Origin: Citrobacter sp. Marseille-Q6884
Lineage (GTDB): Bacteria; Pseudomonadota; Gammaproteobacteria; Enterobacterales; Enterobacteriaceae
DNA length: 64,000 nt
Direction of reading: 5' to 3'
NCBI RefSeq assembly: GCF_945906775.1
Contig: NZ_CAMDRE010000002.1
Location: forward strand, 124,001 to 188,000
Shown: in pieces, positions 37,829 to 49,299 of the stretch
Layout of the letters: each line of letters opens with the position of its first letter
Numbering within the stretch: position 1 is the stretch's first letter
Notes under the pieces: generated by a model
Told to the model about the DNA's origin: nothing
Seen by the model: the letters and a program-made list of their open reading frames with translations, nothing else
Database searches by the model: none
Program-made: the position numbers and the translations under genes

Positions 37829-38464
37829 TTGACCAACCACGAGCGTCGCGTTGTATTTTTTGATTTGGACGGTACGTTACACCAGCAGGATATGTTTGGT
37901 AGTTTTCTGCGTTATCTGCTGCGTCGCCAACCGTTGAATGCGCTGCTCGTGTTGCCCCTGCTACCGGTTATTGCTGTCGCGTTATTGATAAAAGGGCGCG
38001 CCGCCCGTTGGCCAATGAGCCTGCTCCTGTGGGGCTGCACGTTTGGTCGCCGTGAAGCGCGCCTGAAAGCCCATCAGGCGGATTTTGTTCGCTGGTTTCG
38101 CCAACACGTTACGGCCTTTCCGTTGGTGCAACAGCGTCTAACGACCTATCTGTTAAGCTCTGATGCCGATATCTGGTTGATTACCGGCTCTCCGCAATCG
38201 CTGGTTGAGCAGGTTTACTTTGACACCCCCTGGTTACCGCGCGTGAACATTATCGCCAGTCAAATGGCCCGGGGCTACGGCGGCTGGGTACTGCCGCTGC
38301 GCTGTCTGGGTCATGAGAAAGTGATCCAACTGGAACGTCAGATTGGCGCGCCGCTGCACCTTTACAGTGGCTACAGCGACAGCAAGCAGGACAATCCGCT
38401 CCTCTCTTTCTGCCAGCATCGCTGGCGCGTCACGCCGCGCGGGGAGTTGCAGCAACTCGAATAG
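37829..38464 (+). CDS. pgpC: Phosphatidylglycerophosphatase C
   Basis: PgpC (YfhB) dephosphorylates phosphatidylglycerophosphate to phosphatidylglycerol. It is a membrane-associated HAD phosphatase: nucleophile motif FFDLDGTL near the N-terminus, a hydrophobic segment at about 35-55, TGSPQ as motif II and the acidic motif YSDSKQDNPLL. Translation starts at TTG (37829), giving 211 residues as in E. coli. It begins three bases after the PTS gene, so it may be co-transcribed with murQ in this strain. Confidence 0.93.
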   Translation: MTNHERRVVFFDLDGTLHQQDMFGSFLRYLLRRQPLNALLVLPLLPVIAVALLIKGRAARWPMSLLLWGCTFGRREARLKAHQADFVRWFRQHVTAFPLVQQRLTTYLLSSDADIWLITGSPQSLVEQVYFDTPWLPRVNIIASQMARGYGGWVLPLRCLGHEKVIQLERQIGAPLHLYSGYSDSKQDNPLLSFCQHRWRVTPRGELQQLE

Positions 38465-38469
38465 AGTAA

Positions 38470-39018
<549 letters not shown>

Positions 39019-39054
39019 ATCGTGGCATGACCGCCTGATGGTCATTCGGTAAAA

Positions 39055-40608
39055 CTATTTCTCCTCCTCCTTCTTCTGCGCAGAAAAAAGCAGAGAAGGG
39101 GAGTGGGTCAGATAGTTCGCTGACGTCTGAGAGAGGAATTCAGAGAGCGGGAATTTCTCATGCCCTAAAAGCTCTGCCGGAGAAACCGCCGGGTAATCCT
39201 GCGCCAGTTGCTGTGTTTCTATCGCCTGTTTTTCTTTCTCTTGCAGATACCCTACCAGGCTTATCTGGTACTTACGAATATTTTCTACATAGGCGTAAGC
39301 TTCATGCCCACGGGCATAGCCATAGGTCAGTTTATTGTAATAGGGCTTTTGACTGAGCAGCGGCAGACGTTGCTTAACGTCGGCCCAGCTGTCCGGGTTG
39401 CCTTTGGTTTTTACCGTCAGCGCCCGCGCATCCAGCATATGTGCATATCCCATATTGTAGGCCGCCAGCGCAAACCAGATACGTTCTCCTTCCGGGACGG
39501 TATCCGGTACCTTGCTCATCATATCCTGCAGATAACGCGCGCCCCCGCTGATGCTCTGTTCTGCGTCCGTCCGGTCTGTCAGCCCCAGACTCTGGGCCGT
39601 ATTTTTCGTTAACATCATCAGGCCGCGAACCCCGGTGGGGGAGGTTGCCTGCGCATCCCAGTGCGACTCCTGATAAGCGATCGCCGCGAGCAGTCGCCAG
39701 TCTATCTCTTGGGCATACTTTTCAAACAAAGGTTTGAGATCCGGCAATACGCTATCTACCGCGCGTAAAAAAGTGCGGGTATCGACATAATCAAAATCAT
39801 CGCCATGCCCCAGATATTTCTCCTCCAGCCGCGCCAGCGAACCGTCTTCATTCATGGTGTTAAAGAAATCCAACAGGGCGGCGGACAAGGTATTGTCGTT
39901 ATCCAGAGGACTAAACCAGGTCACAGGTTGCTCGTCGGAGACATCCAGCGCGACGGCCAGTTCAGGGTGTACGCGCTGGTACAGGCTGATAGCCACTGAA
40001 TCGGCAATGGTGTAGTCCAGTTTACCGGCGACGACCTCATCAAGCAGTTCCGTCGTTCCCTTTTTGTCATCCACCTTCCAGCTGAGATCGGGATATTTTT
40101 TCTCTTTTAGCTGCTGGAGATCGTTTACCACAACGTGCCCGGGCGCGATGGTCAGCTGATTTTCATTCACAGTAGCAAGCGTGCGGGGACGATATTGCCC
40201 GACCCGGTACACCAGCTGTTGTGAAACAGAATAGTAGGTGGGGCCAGGCTGATAGTTTTTAACGCGTTCACTGTTGTAGACCAGACCCGCGGCTAAGAGA
40301 TCCGCTTCACCGTTATCCAGGTCATCAAAAAGCTGACTGATGTTCTGGCGCACCGTGATTTTTAACTTCACACCTAAATAGTCAGCGAACTGTTGGGTCA
40401 GCTCATAATCCAGGCCAAACGTTTTGCCGTTGAGCGTGGAGTGCGTTAACGGTGAGTCTATGGTACTGACGCGCAACACTCCCCGCGCTTGGATCGCGGC
40501 GATACGATTGTCGGCTTTACCGAACCAGGGGATAGATGGCCAGAGGGCCGCTGCCAGCAGCAGCGTCAATATGCCGATGAACAGATAATTAATCTTTAAT
40601 TTTTTCAA
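39055..40608 (-). CDS. mltF: Membrane-bound lytic transglycosylase F
   Basis: MltF cleaves peptidoglycan glycan strands. It has an N-terminal signal/anchor (about 8-25), a solute-binding-protein-3-like domain (about 40-265) that acts as a regulatory sensor, and a C-terminal SLT family 1E domain with the catalytic glutamate in [22 protein letters not shown]. The length is 517 (E. coli 518). It is the only leftward gene between tadA and purL and is divergent from purL. Confidence 0.95.
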   Translation of the reverse strand: MKKLKINYLFIGILTLLLAAALWPSIPWFGKADNRIAAIQARGVLRVSTIDSPLTHSTLNGKTFGLDYELTQQFADYLGVKLKITVRQNISQLFDDLDNGEADLLAAGLVYNSERVKNYQPGPTYYSVSQQLVYRVGQYRPRTLATVNENQLTIAPGHVVVNDLQQLKEKKYPDLSWKVDDKKGTTELLDEVVAGKLDYTIADSVAISLYQRVHPELAVALDVSDEQPVTWFSPLDNDNTLSAALLDFFNTMNEDGSLARLEEKYLGHGDDFDYVDTRTFLRAVDSVLPDLKPLFEKYAQEIDWRLLAAIAYQESHWDAQATSPTGVRGLMMLTKNTAQSLGLTDRTDAEQSISGGARYLQDMMSKVPDTVPEGERIWFALAAYNMGYAHMLDARALTVKTKGNPDSWADVKQRLPLLSQKPYYNKLTYGYARGHEAYAYVENIRKYQISLVGYLQEKEKQAIETQQLAQDYPAVSPAELLGHEKFPLSEFLSQTSANYLTHSPSLLFSAQKKEEEK

Positions 40609-40773
40609 TTAGTTAATTCTCTGAACCGTGCGTTGTCTCAGCCTGCTGTTGTCGTGATTAAGAAGTGAATTAGTCATTAATGTGCGGCATTTTGCTTAAA
40701 CTTGCGTCAGTTGGCAACTCATTCAGAAATCAGACCGCATTTGATGACAACAGAAGGCCGTGATTTTATTTCG

Positions 40774-40812
40774 ACGCAAACGGTTTCGTCTGTGCGTCAG
40801 ATTCTTTATAAT
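40774..40812 (+). promoter_or_regulatory. PurR operator and promoter of purL
   Basis: ACGCAAACGGTTTCGT (40774-40789) matches the PurR consensus ACGCAAACGTTTNCGT at all but one position. A -10 TATAAT is at 40807-40812; 17 bp upstream the operator covers the -35 (TTTCGT), so hypoxanthine/guanine-bound PurR would block polymerase. Confidence 0.88.
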
Positions 40813-40876
40813 GACGCCCGTTTCCCCCCTTGCGCACACTTATAAGCGCCTCAGGCGCTTCGAAGACGAGAGACTT

Positions 40877-43800
40877 ATGATGGAAATTCTGCGTGGTTCG
40901 CCTGCACTGTCTGCATTCCGTATTAACAAACTGCTGGCGCGTTTTCAGGCGGCCAATCTTCAGGTCCACAATATTTACGCTGAGTATGTCCATTTTGCTG
41001 ACCTGAATGCCCCGTTAAACGAGGATGAGCATGCGCAACTTGCACGCCTGTTGAAATATGGTCCTGCGCTTCACAGCCATGCCCCTGAAGGAAAACTGTT
41101 ACTGGTTACGCCTCGTCCGGGCACCATCTCCCCCTGGTCTTCTAAAGCGACTGACATTGCCCACAACTGCGGCTTGCAGCAAATTAGCCGCCTGGAGCGG
41201 GGTATCGCCTGGTATGTTGAAGCCTCGACGCTGACCGCTGAACAGTGGCAGGCGGTAGCCGCGCTTCTGCATGACCGCATGATGGAAACGGTCTTCTTTG
41301 ACTTGAACGAAGCAGAAAAACTGTTTGTTCATCACCAGCCTGCACCGGTTGCCAGTGTGGATCTGCTCGGTGAAGGCCGTCAGGCGCTGATCGATGCCAA
41401 CCTGCGTCTGGGCCTGGCACTGGCTGATGACGAAATCGACTACTTACAGGATGCGTTTACGAAACTGGGACGCAACCCGAACGATATCGAACTGTATATG
41501 TTCGCGCAGGCTAACTCTGAGCACTGCCGCCATAAGATTTTTAACGCCGATTGGGTTATCGACGGTAAAGAGCAGCCAAAGTCGCTGTTCAAAATGATTA
41601 AAAACACCTTCGAAACCACGCCGGATCACGTTCTGTCTGCGTATAAAGATAACGCCGCCGTCATGGAAGGTTCTGAGGTGGGTCGCTACTTTGCCGACCA
41701 TCAGACGGGTCGCTACGATTTCCATCAGGAGCCTGCGCATATCCTGATGAAGGTAGAAACACACAACCACCCGACGGCGATTTCGCCGTGGCCGGGCGCG
41801 GCAACGGGCTCCGGCGGTGAAATTCGTGATGAAGGCGCAACCGGACGCGGCGCGAAGCCGAAAGCCGGGCTGGTGGGCTTCTCTGTTTCCAACCTGCGTA
41901 TTCCAGGCTTTGAGCAACCGTGGGAAGAAGATTTCGGTAAACCTGACCGTATCGTTACCGCGCTGGATATCATGACCGAGGGCCCGTTGGGCGGCGCGGC
42001 GTTTAATAACGAATTTGGTCGCCCAGCGCTGACCGGCTACTTCCGTACTTACGAAGAGAAAGTGAACAGCCACAACGGCGAAGAGCTGCGCGGCTACCAC
42101 AAACCTATCATGCTGGCGGGCGGGATCGGCAACATCCGCGCCGATCACGTGCAAAAAGGTGAGATCGTCGTCGGCGCGAAGCTGATCGTGCTGGGTGGTC
42201 CGGCGATGAATATCGGCCTTGGCGGTGGCGCAGCCTCTTCCATGGCGTCAGGCCAGTCTGATGCGGATCTCGATTTCGCTTCCGTTCAGCGCGACAACCC
42301 GGAAATGGAACGCCGTTGCCAGGAGGTTATCGACCGTTGCTGGCAGATGGGCGACGCGAACCCGATTCTGTTCATCCACGATGTGGGCGCAGGCGGTTTG
42401 TCCAACGCGATGCCGGAGCTGGTGAGCGATGGCGGGCGTGGCGGTAAGTTTGAACTGCGCGATATTCTCAGCGATGAACCGGGTATGAGCCCGCTGGAAA
42501 TCTGGTGTAACGAATCTCAGGAACGCTACGTGCTGGCGGTTGCCGCTGATCAGCTCCCGCTGTTTGACGAGTTGTGTAAGCGTGAGCGAGCCCCGTATGC
42601 GGTGATTGGGGAAGCGACAGAAGAACAGCATCTGACCCTGAGCGATAGCCACTTTGACAACCAGCCGATCGACATGCCGCTGGACGTGCTGCTGGGCAAA
42701 ACGCCGAAGATGACCCGCGACGTGCAGACGCTGAAAGCCAAAGGCGACGCGTTGGTGCGTGAGCAGATTACGCTGGCGGAAGCCGTTAACCGCGTTCTGC
42801 ACTTGCCTGCGGTCGCAGAAAAAACGTTCCTCGTGACCATCGGCGACCGTACCGTCACCGGTATGGTATCGCGTGACCAGATGGTCGGTCCGTGGCAGAT
42901 CCCGGTGGCGAACTGCGCGGTGACCACTGCCAGCCTTGATAGCTATTACGGCGAAGCGATGTCTATCGGTGAGCGCGCACCTGTTGCGCTGCTGGACTTC
43001 TCCGCCTCTGCACGCCTGGCGGTGGGCGAGGCGCTGACCAACATTGCCGCCACACAGATTGGCGACATCAAACGTATTAAATTGTCGGCAAACTGGATGG
43101 CGGCCGCGGGTCACCCTGGCGAAGATGCCGGGCTGTACGAAGCGGTAAAAGCGGTAGGGGAAGAATTGTGTCCTCAGCTTGGCCTGACGATCCCGGTTGG
43201 CAAAGACTCTATGTCGATGAAAACCCGCTGGCAGGAAGGTAGCGAACAGCGTGAAATGACCTCGCCGTTGTCGCTGGTGATTACCGCGTTTGCCCGCGTG
43301 GAAGATGTGCGCCACACCATTACGCCGCAGCTCTCAACGGAAGAGAATGCGCTGTTGCTGATTGATCTCGGCAAAGGTCACAACGCCCTGGGGGCGACCG
43401 CGCTGGCGCAGGTGTATCGTCAACTCGGTGATAAACCCGCGGACGTGCGCGACGTGGCGCAACTGAAAGGCTTCTATGACGCCATTCAGGCACTGGTCGC
43501 GCAACGTAAGCTGCTGGCCTACCACGACCGCTCCGACGGCGGCCTGCTGGTCACGCTGGCGGAAATGGCTTTTACCGGTCACTGTGGTATTGAGGCGGAT
43601 ATCAGTTCCCTGGGGGATGATCATCTGGCGGCGCTGTTTAATGAAGAGCTGGGCGCAGTGATTCAGGTTCGTGCGTCGGACCGTGATGCGGTGCAGGCGA
43701 TTCTGGCGGCACACGGTCTGGCCGATTGCGTACATCACCTCGGCCAGGCGGTTGCAGGTGATCGCTTCACGCTGACGGCTAACGGACAATCCATCTTCAG

Positions 43801-44764
43801 CGAAAGCCGCACTCAGTTGCGTATGTGGTGGGCTGAAACCACCTGGCAGATGCAGCGTCTGCGTGACAACCCGGAATGCGCCGATCAGGAGCATAACGCC
43901 AAAACTCACGATGCCGATCCTGGTCTCAACGTCAAACTGTCGTTTGATATCAACGAAGATGTTGCCGCGCCGTATATCGCGACCGGTGCGCGTCCTAAAG
44001 TGGCCGTGCTGCGTGAGCAGGGTGTCAACTCACACGTTGAAATGGCGGCAGCTTTCCACCGCGCAGGTTTTGATGCCATCGACGTTCATATGAGCGATCT
44101 GCTGGGCGGTCGTATCGGTCTGGGCAACTTCCAGGCACTGGTCGCCTGTGGCGGCTTCTCTTATGGCGATGTGCTGGGCGCCGGTGAAGGTTGGGCGAAA
44201 TCCATTCTGTTCAACAACCGCGTACGCGATGAGTTCGAAACCTTCTTCCATCGCCCGCAAACGCTGGCGCTCGGCGTGTGTAACGGTTGCCAGATGATGT
44301 CCAACCTGCGTGAACTGATCCCGGGCAGCGAACTGTGGCCACGTTTTGTGCGTAACCACTCCGATCGTTTTGAAGCACGTTTTAGCCTCGTGGAAGTGAC
44401 ACAAAGCCCTTCTCTGCTGCTGCAGGGAATGGTCGGTTCAATGATGCCGATTGCCGTTTCGCATGGTGAAGGACGTGTGGAAGTGCGTGATGACGCTCAT
44501 CTGGCCGGACTGGAGAGCAAAGGCCTGGTGGCGCTGCGTTATGTGGACAACTTCGGTAAAGTGACGGAAACCTATCCGGCTAACCCGAACGGGTCACCAA
44601 ACGGTATTACCGCGGTCACCACGGAAAATGGCCGAGTGACGATTATGATGCCGCACCCGGAACGTGTTTTCCGCACTGTAAGCAACTCCTGGCACCCGGA
44701 AAACTGGGGCGAGGACAGCCCGTGGATGCGTATTTTCCGCAATGCGCGTAAGCAGCTCGGCTAA
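40877..44764 (+). CDS. purL: Phosphoribosylformylglycinamidine synthase (PurL)
   Basis: PurL turns FGAR, glutamine and ATP into FGAM, the fourth step of purine synthesis. This is the large single-chain form of gammaproteobacteria: N-terminal PurS-like domain, linker, two AIRS-type synthase halves (with [19 protein letters not shown]), and a C-terminal glutaminase with nucleophile Cys1135 in GVCNGCQMM and the His in MMPHPERVF. The ATG at 40877 gives 1295 residues, the E. coli length. A PurR box lies upstream and a terminator follows. Confidence 0.97.
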   Translation: MMEILRGSPALSAFRINKLLARFQAANLQVHNIYAEYVHFADLNAPLNEDEHAQLARLLKYGPALHSHAPEGKLLLVTPRPGTISPWSSKATDIAHNCGLQQISRLERGIAWYVEASTLTAEQWQAVAALLHDRMMETVFFDLNEAEKLFVHHQPAPVASVDLLGEGRQALIDANLRLGLALADDEIDYLQDAFTKLGRNPNDIELYMFAQANSEHCRHKIFNADWVIDGKEQPKSLFKMIKNTFETTPDHVLSAYKDNAAVMEGSEVGRYFADHQTGRYDFHQEPAHILMKVETHNHPTAISPWPGAATGSGGEIRDEGATGRGAKPKAGLVGFSVSNLRIPGFEQPWEEDFGKPDRIVTALDIMTEGPLGGAAFNNEFGRPALTGYFRTYEEKVNSHNGEELRGYHKPIMLAGGIGNIRADHVQKGEIVVGAKLIVLGGPAMNIGLGGGAASSMASGQSDADLDFASVQRDNPEMERRCQEVIDRCWQMGDANPILFIHDVGAGGLSNAMPELVSDGGRGGKFELRDILSDEPGMSPLEIWCNESQERYVLAVAADQLPLFDELCKRERAPYAVIGEATEEQHLTLSDSHFDNQPIDMPLDVLLGKTPKMTRDVQTLKAKGDALVREQITLAEAVNRVLHLPAVAEKTFLVTIGDRTVTGMVSRDQMVGPWQIPVANCAVTTASLDSYYGEAMSIGERAPVALLDFSASARLAVGEALTNIAATQIGDIKRIKLSANWMAAAGHPGEDAGLYEAVKAVGEELCPQLGLTIPVGKDSMSMKTRWQEGSEQREMTSPLSLVITAFARVEDVRHTITPQLSTEENALLLIDLGKGHNALGATALAQVYRQLGDKPADVRDVAQLKGFYDAIQALVAQRKLLAYHDRSDGGLLVTLAEMAFTGHCGIEADISSLGDDHLAALFNEELGAVIQVRASDRDAVQAILAAHGLADCVHHLGQAVAGDRFTLTANGQSIFSESRTQLRMWWAETTWQMQRLRDNPECADQEHNAKTHDADPGLNVKLSFDINEDVAAPYIATGARPKVAVLREQGVNSHVEMAAAFHRAGFDAIDVHMSDLLGGRIGLGNFQALVACGGFSYGDVLGAGEGWAKSILFNNRVRDEFETFFHRPQTLALGVCNGCQMMSNLRELIPGSELWPRFVRNHSDRFEARFSLVEVTQSPSLLLQGMVGSMMPIAVSHGEGRVEVRDDAHLAGLESKGLVALRYVDNFGKVTETYPANPNGSPNGITAVTTENGRVTIMMPHPERVFRTVSNSWHPENWGEDSPWMRIFRNARKQLG

Positions 44765-44781
44765 TTGCGTCGATAATCATC

Positions 44782-44809
44782 AAGCCCCTCTGCGTGAGGG
44801 GCTTTTTTT
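44782..44809 (+). terminator. Terminator of purL
   Basis: AAGCCCCTC, loop TGCGT, GAGGGGCTT, followed by TTTTT. Confidence 0.92.
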
Positions 44810-44824
44810 GCCACTGCGTTTTAG

Positions 44825-44938
44825 TGTCGGGAAATGCCGACATAGACAGGGTTACCGCGTCGCTAAAAAGAGACATTTAATTAATTGATTTATATGTGAT
44901 TTGTTTTTTAAGGCTTCAGGTGTTGCTATTTAGCGACA
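44825..44938 (+). promoter_or_regulatory. Three GlrR binding sites upstream of glmY, with an IHF-like site
   Basis: The GlrR motif TGTC-N10-GACA occurs three times: a perfect copy at 44825-44842, CGTC-N10-GACA at 44858-44875 and TGTT-N10-GACA at 44921-44938, centred about 222, 189 and 126 bp before the predicted glmY start. IHF-like sites lie at 44878-44890 (minus strand, full WATCAANNNNTTR match) and 44997-45009 (one mismatch); IHF bending would bring GlrR to sigma-54 polymerase. Confidence 0.82.
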
Positions 44939-45026
44939 GAAAGGACAAAAAGCCGTCAACGGACCTTTTAGGATAATTAAACATATTTCCTATATTTATC
45001 ATTGTGTTAATAAAGTGTTTTGAATA

Positions 45027-45043
45027 TTGGCACAGTTGCTGCA
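45027..45043 (+). promoter_or_regulatory. Sigma-54 promoter of glmY
   Basis: TTGGCACAGTTGCTGCA has GG (45029-45030) and GC (45041-45042) ten bases apart, the -24/-12 signature. CATAAT at 45042-45047 could serve as an overlapping sigma-70 -10 element, as reported for E. coli glmY. Start predicted at A45055. Confidence 0.85.
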
Positions 45044-45054
45044 TAATATTAACC

Positions 45055-45240
45055 AGTGGCTCATTCACCCTCTTATGTCAGCCCCTTCGGGACGTGCTAC
45101 ATAAACTTCGAATGACGCACAACAAGGTGCCTGCCGTCCAACTTCTGATAATAGCACTGCTATATCAACCATCGGGCGAAACGTCGAGTTAGGCACCGCC
45201 TTATTCCATAACAAAGCCGGGTTAATCCCGGCTTTGTTGT
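45055..45240 (+). ncRNA. glmY: Small RNA GlmY
   Basis: GlmY is an sRNA of about 184 nt that soaks up the adaptor RapZ, protecting the homologous sRNA GlmZ from RNase E and so raising glucosamine-6-phosphate synthase (GlmS). The sequence begins AGTGGCTCATTC and ends in the terminator ACAAAGCCGGG-TTAAT-CCCGGCTTTGT (45211-45237); the central hairpins (GCCCCTTCGGGAC; the GGTGC...GCACC long stem) fit the family. It sits between purL and glrK as in E. coli. Short open frames here are not genes. Confidence 0.9.
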
Positions 45241-45296
45241 ATCTGGCGTTTCCCTCAGTTAGCATCTTTATATTCGAACCCGTTGAGAGTAACGCT

Positions 45297-46727
45297 TTGA
45301 AGAACTGGTCAGTTTTTCCCCGGTCCTTACGTCAGTTAGTGACGCTGGCTTTTTTGCTGATCCTGCTGCCTTTGTTGGTGCTGGCCTGGCAGGCATGGCA
45401 GAGCCTGAACGCCCTGAGTGCACAGGCGGCGTTGACAAACAGAACGACGCTGATTGATGCCCGGCGAAGCGAAGCCATGACGAATGCCGCACTGGAGATG
45501 GAGCGTAGCTACCGACAATACTGCGTACTGGATGATCCGACGCTGGCGAAGGTCTATCAGGGGCAACGTAAACGTTACAGCGATATGCTGGATGCGCATG
45601 CCAGTGTGCTACCGGACAATAAACTCTATCAGGCACTTCGCCAGGATCTCAACGACCTCGCCCAGCTACAGTGTAAAAACAGCGGCCCCGATAGCGTGGC
45701 GGCTGCGCGTCTTGAAGCCTTCGCCAGTGCCAATACGGAGATGGTGCAGGCGACGCGTACCGTGGTTTTTTCCCGCGGGCAGCAGCTACAGCAAGAAATT
45801 GCCGAGCGCGGACAGTTCTTTGGCTGGCAGGCGCTGGTGCTGTTTCTTGTCAGTCTGGTGATGGTCCTGCTGTTTACGCGGATGATTATCGGCCCGGTTA
45901 AAGGCATCGAACGGATGATCAACTGTCTGGGAGAAGGGCGCTCGCTTGGCAATACCGCATTGTTTACAGGTCCACGTGAACTGCGATCCGTAGGTCAGCG
46001 CATTATCTGGCTGAGCGAGCGTCTTTCCTGGCTTGAATCTCAACGGCATCAATTTTTACGTCATCTTTCACACGAGCTGAAAACCCCGCTGGCGAGTATG
46101 CGTGAAGGAACGGAACTGCTGGCAGATCAGGTGGTTGGTCCGTTAACGCCGGAGCAAAAAGAGGTTGTCGGTATTCTGGATGACAGCAGCCGCAACCTGC
46201 AAAAGTTAATTGAGCAGTTGCTGGATTACAACCGAAAGCAGGCGGATGACGTGATTGCGCTAGAGCGCGTGGACATCGCGCCGCTGGTGGAAGGGGTTGT
46301 TTCTGCACATAGCCTGCCCGCTCGCTCAAAAATGATACATACTGATGTTGCACTGGCGGCGAGCACTTGCCTCGCAGAGCCAACGTTGCTCATGAGCGTA
46401 CTGGACAATCTTTATTCCAATGCGGTGCACTATGGTGCTGAATCCGGTACCATTTGCATCCGCAGCAGTTTGCATGGCTCTACGGTATATATTGATATAA
46501 CTAATACCGGCACACCGATTCCAGAAGCAGAAAAGACCATGATCTTCGAGCCTTTTTTCCAGGGGAGTCACCAGCGAAAAGGGGCAGTAAAAGGAAGCGG
46601 GTTGGGGCTGAGTATCGCCAGAGATTGCATCCGCCGTATGCGGGGAAAACTGTATCTGGTTGATGATGATGCGCAAGGCGTGTGTTTCCGCATTGAGCTG
46701 CCGCTATCTGCATCGAAAAACCATTAA
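45297..46727 (+). CDS. glrK: Sensor histidine kinase GlrK (QseE)
   Basis: GlrK is an inner-membrane kinase that phosphorylates GlrR. Two membrane spans (about 12-35 and 172-194) flank a helical periplasmic sensor; then HAMP, HisKA with His259 in RHLSHELKTPL, and the HATPase domain ending with GSGLGLSIA. The start is TTG at 45297 with GAGAG seven bases upstream, giving 476 residues; the frame upstream is the end of glmY. Operon glrK-qseG-glrR. Confidence 0.93.
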   Translation: MKNWSVFPRSLRQLVTLAFLLILLPLLVLAWQAWQSLNALSAQAALTNRTTLIDARRSEAMTNAALEMERSYRQYCVLDDPTLAKVYQGQRKRYSDMLDAHASVLPDNKLYQALRQDLNDLAQLQCKNSGPDSVAAARLEAFASANTEMVQATRTVVFSRGQQLQQEIAERGQFFGWQALVLFLVSLVMVLLFTRMIIGPVKGIERMINCLGEGRSLGNTALFTGPRELRSVGQRIIWLSERLSWLESQRHQFLRHLSHELKTPLASMREGTELLADQVVGPLTPEQKEVVGILDDSSRNLQKLIEQLLDYNRKQADDVIALERVDIAPLVEGVVSAHSLPARSKMIHTDVALAASTCLAEPTLLMSVLDNLYSNAVHYGAESGTICIRSSLHGSTVYIDITNTGTPIPEAEKTMIFEPFFQGSHQRKGAVKGSGLGLSIARDCIRRMRGKLYLVDDDAQGVCFRIELPLSASKNH

Positions 46728-46728
46728 A

Positions 46729-47466
46729 ATGAACCTAAGTCTGGTGAGTATGCCACACGTTGTTGTCCGAATGCTTAAACGACATTTTTTCCGCCGCGTC
46801 TTACTGGTCAGCATGCCGTGCCTGGCGCTGGCAGGCTGCGTATCGAACGCGGTAAACCATATTATCGGCGATCCCTCACACGAGAAGACCCCGACGAATC
46901 AACTGGCGGATTACCTGTCAACGGAATGTACGGATATCTGGTCGCTACAGGGTCAGTCTACTGAAACCAATCCTCTGTACTGGTTGCGGGCAATAGATTG
47001 TGCCGATCGTCTGATGCCTGCTCAGGCTCGCAGTGAAGCCAGCACGCAACTGACCGATACCTGGCAGGGGACGTTCAAGCGAGGGATCCTGCTCGACAGC
47101 GCCCACATGACCTCGCCAGAAAGGCGGGAGTTGGTGACGCGACTGGATGCGTTAAGCCCCCAGGTTCCGGCTCAGGTACGACCGTTGTACCAGGTCTGGC
47201 GCAGCAGCCAAACGCTGCAGTTGCAGCTTGATGAAGAACGCCTGCGCTACAGCAAACTCCAGCAAACCACGGACAGCGATCTCGATACTTTGCGCCAACA
47301 GCAACAGCATTTGCAGAGTCAGCTCGATCTCACGACCCGTAAGCTGGAGAATCTGACCGATATTGAACGCCAGCTTTCCACGCGCAAGCCCGCCGGTAGC
47401 TACAATCCTGATTCCCAGCACGGGAATGATAAACTCACCACTCCTGACGACGGGGTTACGCCATGA
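46729..47466 (+). CDS. qseG: Outer-membrane lipoprotein QseG
   Basis: QseG is a lipoprotein reported to interact with the GlrK periplasmic domain and raise its activity. A lipobox (LALAGC) is evident with the modified Cys 14 residues after the basic FFRR stretch; the rest is alpha-helical with a coiled-coil stretch (about 165-205, DTLRQQQQHLQSQLDL). The start is uncertain: ATG at 46729 sits two bases after the glrK stop, ATG at 46750 and ATG at 46771 are alternatives, and the last gives the most usual signal length. The stop overlaps the glrR start. Confidence 0.88.
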   Translation: MNLSLVSMPHVVVRMLKRHFFRRVLLVSMPCLALAGCVSNAVNHIIGDPSHEKTPTNQLADYLSTECTDIWSLQGQSTETNPLYWLRAIDCADRLMPAQARSEASTQLTDTWQGTFKRGILLDSAHMTSPERRELVTRLDALSPQVPAQVRPLYQVWRSSQTLQLQLDEERLRYSKLQQTTDSDLDTLRQQQQHLQSQLDLTTRKLENLTDIERQLSTRKPAGSYNPDSQHGNDKLTTPDDGVTP

Positions 47467-48800
47467 TTAGTCATAAGCCCGCGCATTTGCTGCTTGTCGA
47501 TGACGATCCGGGGCTGCTGAAATTACTCGGTATGCGCCTGACCAGTGAAGGTTACAGCGTCGTGACGGCGGAAAGCGGGCAAGAAGGGCTGCGGGTCCTG
47601 AACCGTGAAAAGGTGGATTTGGTCATCAGCGACCTGCGTATGGATGAGATGGACGGGATGCAGTTGTTTACTGAAATCCAGAAAGTCCAGCCGGGGATGC
47701 CGGTGATCATCCTTACGGCGCACGGCTCCATCCCTGATGCCGTTGCCGCGACCCAGCAGGGCGTCTTCAGTTTTCTCACCAAGCCTGTCGATAAAGACGC
47801 GCTGTACAATGCCATTGATGGCGCACTGGAGCAGTCTGCGCCCGCCACTGACGATCGCTGGCGGGAATCCATCGTTACCCGCAGTCCGCTGATGCTGCGC
47901 CTGTTGGAACAGGCACGGATGGTGGCGCAATCTGATGTCAGCGTATTGATCAATGGTCAAAGCGGGACCGGGAAAGAAGTCTTCGCCCAGGCCATTCATA
48001 ACGCCAGCCCGCGTAGCCACAATCCCTTTATTGCGATTAACTGTGGGGCGTTACCGGAACAGTTGCTTGAGTCTGAACTGTTTGGTCATGCGCGCGGCGC
48101 TTTTACCGGCGCGGTGAGTAATCGGGAAGGGCTATTCCAGGCCGCGGAAGGCGGGACGCTGTTTCTCGACGAGATAGGCGACATGCCCGCGCCGTTACAG
48201 GTCAAATTACTGCGCGTCTTACAGGAGCGCAAAGTCCGACCGCTTGGCAGCAACCGCGATATCGACATTGATGTGCGGATCGTCTCCGCGACACACCGCG
48301 ATCTGCCCAAAGCGATGGCGCGGGGCGAGTTTCGTGAAGATTTATACTATCGCCTCAATGTGGTGAGCCTGAAAATTCCGGCGCTGGCCGAGCGGACCGA
48401 AGACATTCCGTTGCTGGCAAACCATTTGCTGCGCCAGTCAGCCGAGCGGCACAAACCGTTCGTGCGCGCATTTTCGACCGATGCGATGAAACGCTTAATG
48501 ACCGCCAGCTGGCCGGGAAACGTGCGTCAACTGGTCAACGTCATTGAGCAGTGCGTGGCGTTAACCTCATCGCCGGTGATCAGTGATGCGCTGGTGGAAC
48601 AGGCGCTGGAAGGGGAAAATACCGCGCTGCCTACATTTGTGGAGGCGCGCAACCAGTTCGAACTCAACTATCTGCGTAAGCTGTTGCAAATCACCAAAGG
48701 CAATGTGACCCATGCGGCGAGAATGGCGGGGCGCAACCGGACGGAGTTTTATAAATTACTTTCGCGCCACGAACTGGATGCAAACGATTTCAAAGAATAA
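47463..48800 (+). CDS. glrR: Sigma-54 activator GlrR (QseF)
   Basis: GlrR is the response regulator that, with sigma-54, turns on glmY (and rpoE in E. coli). The receiver domain has Asp57 in VISDLRMDEMDG; the AAA+ domain has Walker A GQSGTGKE (165-172) and the sigma-54-contacting GAFTGA loop (212-217); the Fis-type helix-turn-helix is C-terminal (GNVTHAARMAGRNRTEFYKLL). It has 445 residues, one more than in K-12. Its binding sites lie 2.5-2.6 kb upstream, before glmY. Confidence 0.96.
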   Translation: MISHKPAHLLLVDDDPGLLKLLGMRLTSEGYSVVTAESGQEGLRVLNREKVDLVISDLRMDEMDGMQLFTEIQKVQPGMPVIILTAHGSIPDAVAATQQGVFSFLTKPVDKDALYNAIDGALEQSAPATDDRWRESIVTRSPLMLRLLEQARMVAQSDVSVLINGQSGTGKEVFAQAIHNASPRSHNPFIAINCGALPEQLLESELFGHARGAFTGAVSNREGLFQAAEGGTLFLDEIGDMPAPLQVKLLRVLQERKVRPLGSNRDIDIDVRIVSATHRDLPKAMARGEFREDLYYRLNVVSLKIPALAERTEDIPLLANHLLRQSAERHKPFVRAFSTDAMKRLMTASWPGNVRQLVNVIEQCVALTSSPVISDALVEQALEGENTALPTFVEARNQFELNYLRKLLQITKGNVTHAARMAGRNRTEFYKLLSRHELDANDFKE

Positions 48801-49199
<399 letters not shown>

Positions 49200-49214
49200 C
49201 ACCGCGTGCGTTTT

Positions 49215-49292
49215 GCCGAATGGCGGCGATACCTTATCAAGCCTACGGGAAGTGAAACCTGTAGGCCTGATAAGTGAAGCGCCATCAGGCCA
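49215..49292. repeat. REP/BIME-type element after glnB
   Basis: CTTATCAAGCCTAC (49233-49246) and GTAGGCCTGATAAG (49261-49274) are complementary with one mismatch, followed by GCGCCATCAGGC (49279-49290), the usual REP core. It separates glnB from the convergent hmp and shares its arms with the element after rseC. Confidence 0.85.
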
Positions 49293-49299
49293 TCAATCG

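Noticed and set aside
39027..39045. ATGACC-N7-GGTCAT hairpin between tadA and mltF
   Set aside because: Short stem with no T tract on either side; not convincing as a terminator for either gene.
42248..43315. 355-codon frame opposite purL and a 236-codon frame at 41444-42154
   Set aside because: Antisense shadows of purL, rich in His/Arg/Gln as expected from the complement of biased codons; no start signals or homology recognised.
45004..45192. 62-codon frame upstream of glrK
   Set aside because: It overlaps the glmY sRNA and its sigma-54 promoter, whose structure explains the sequence.
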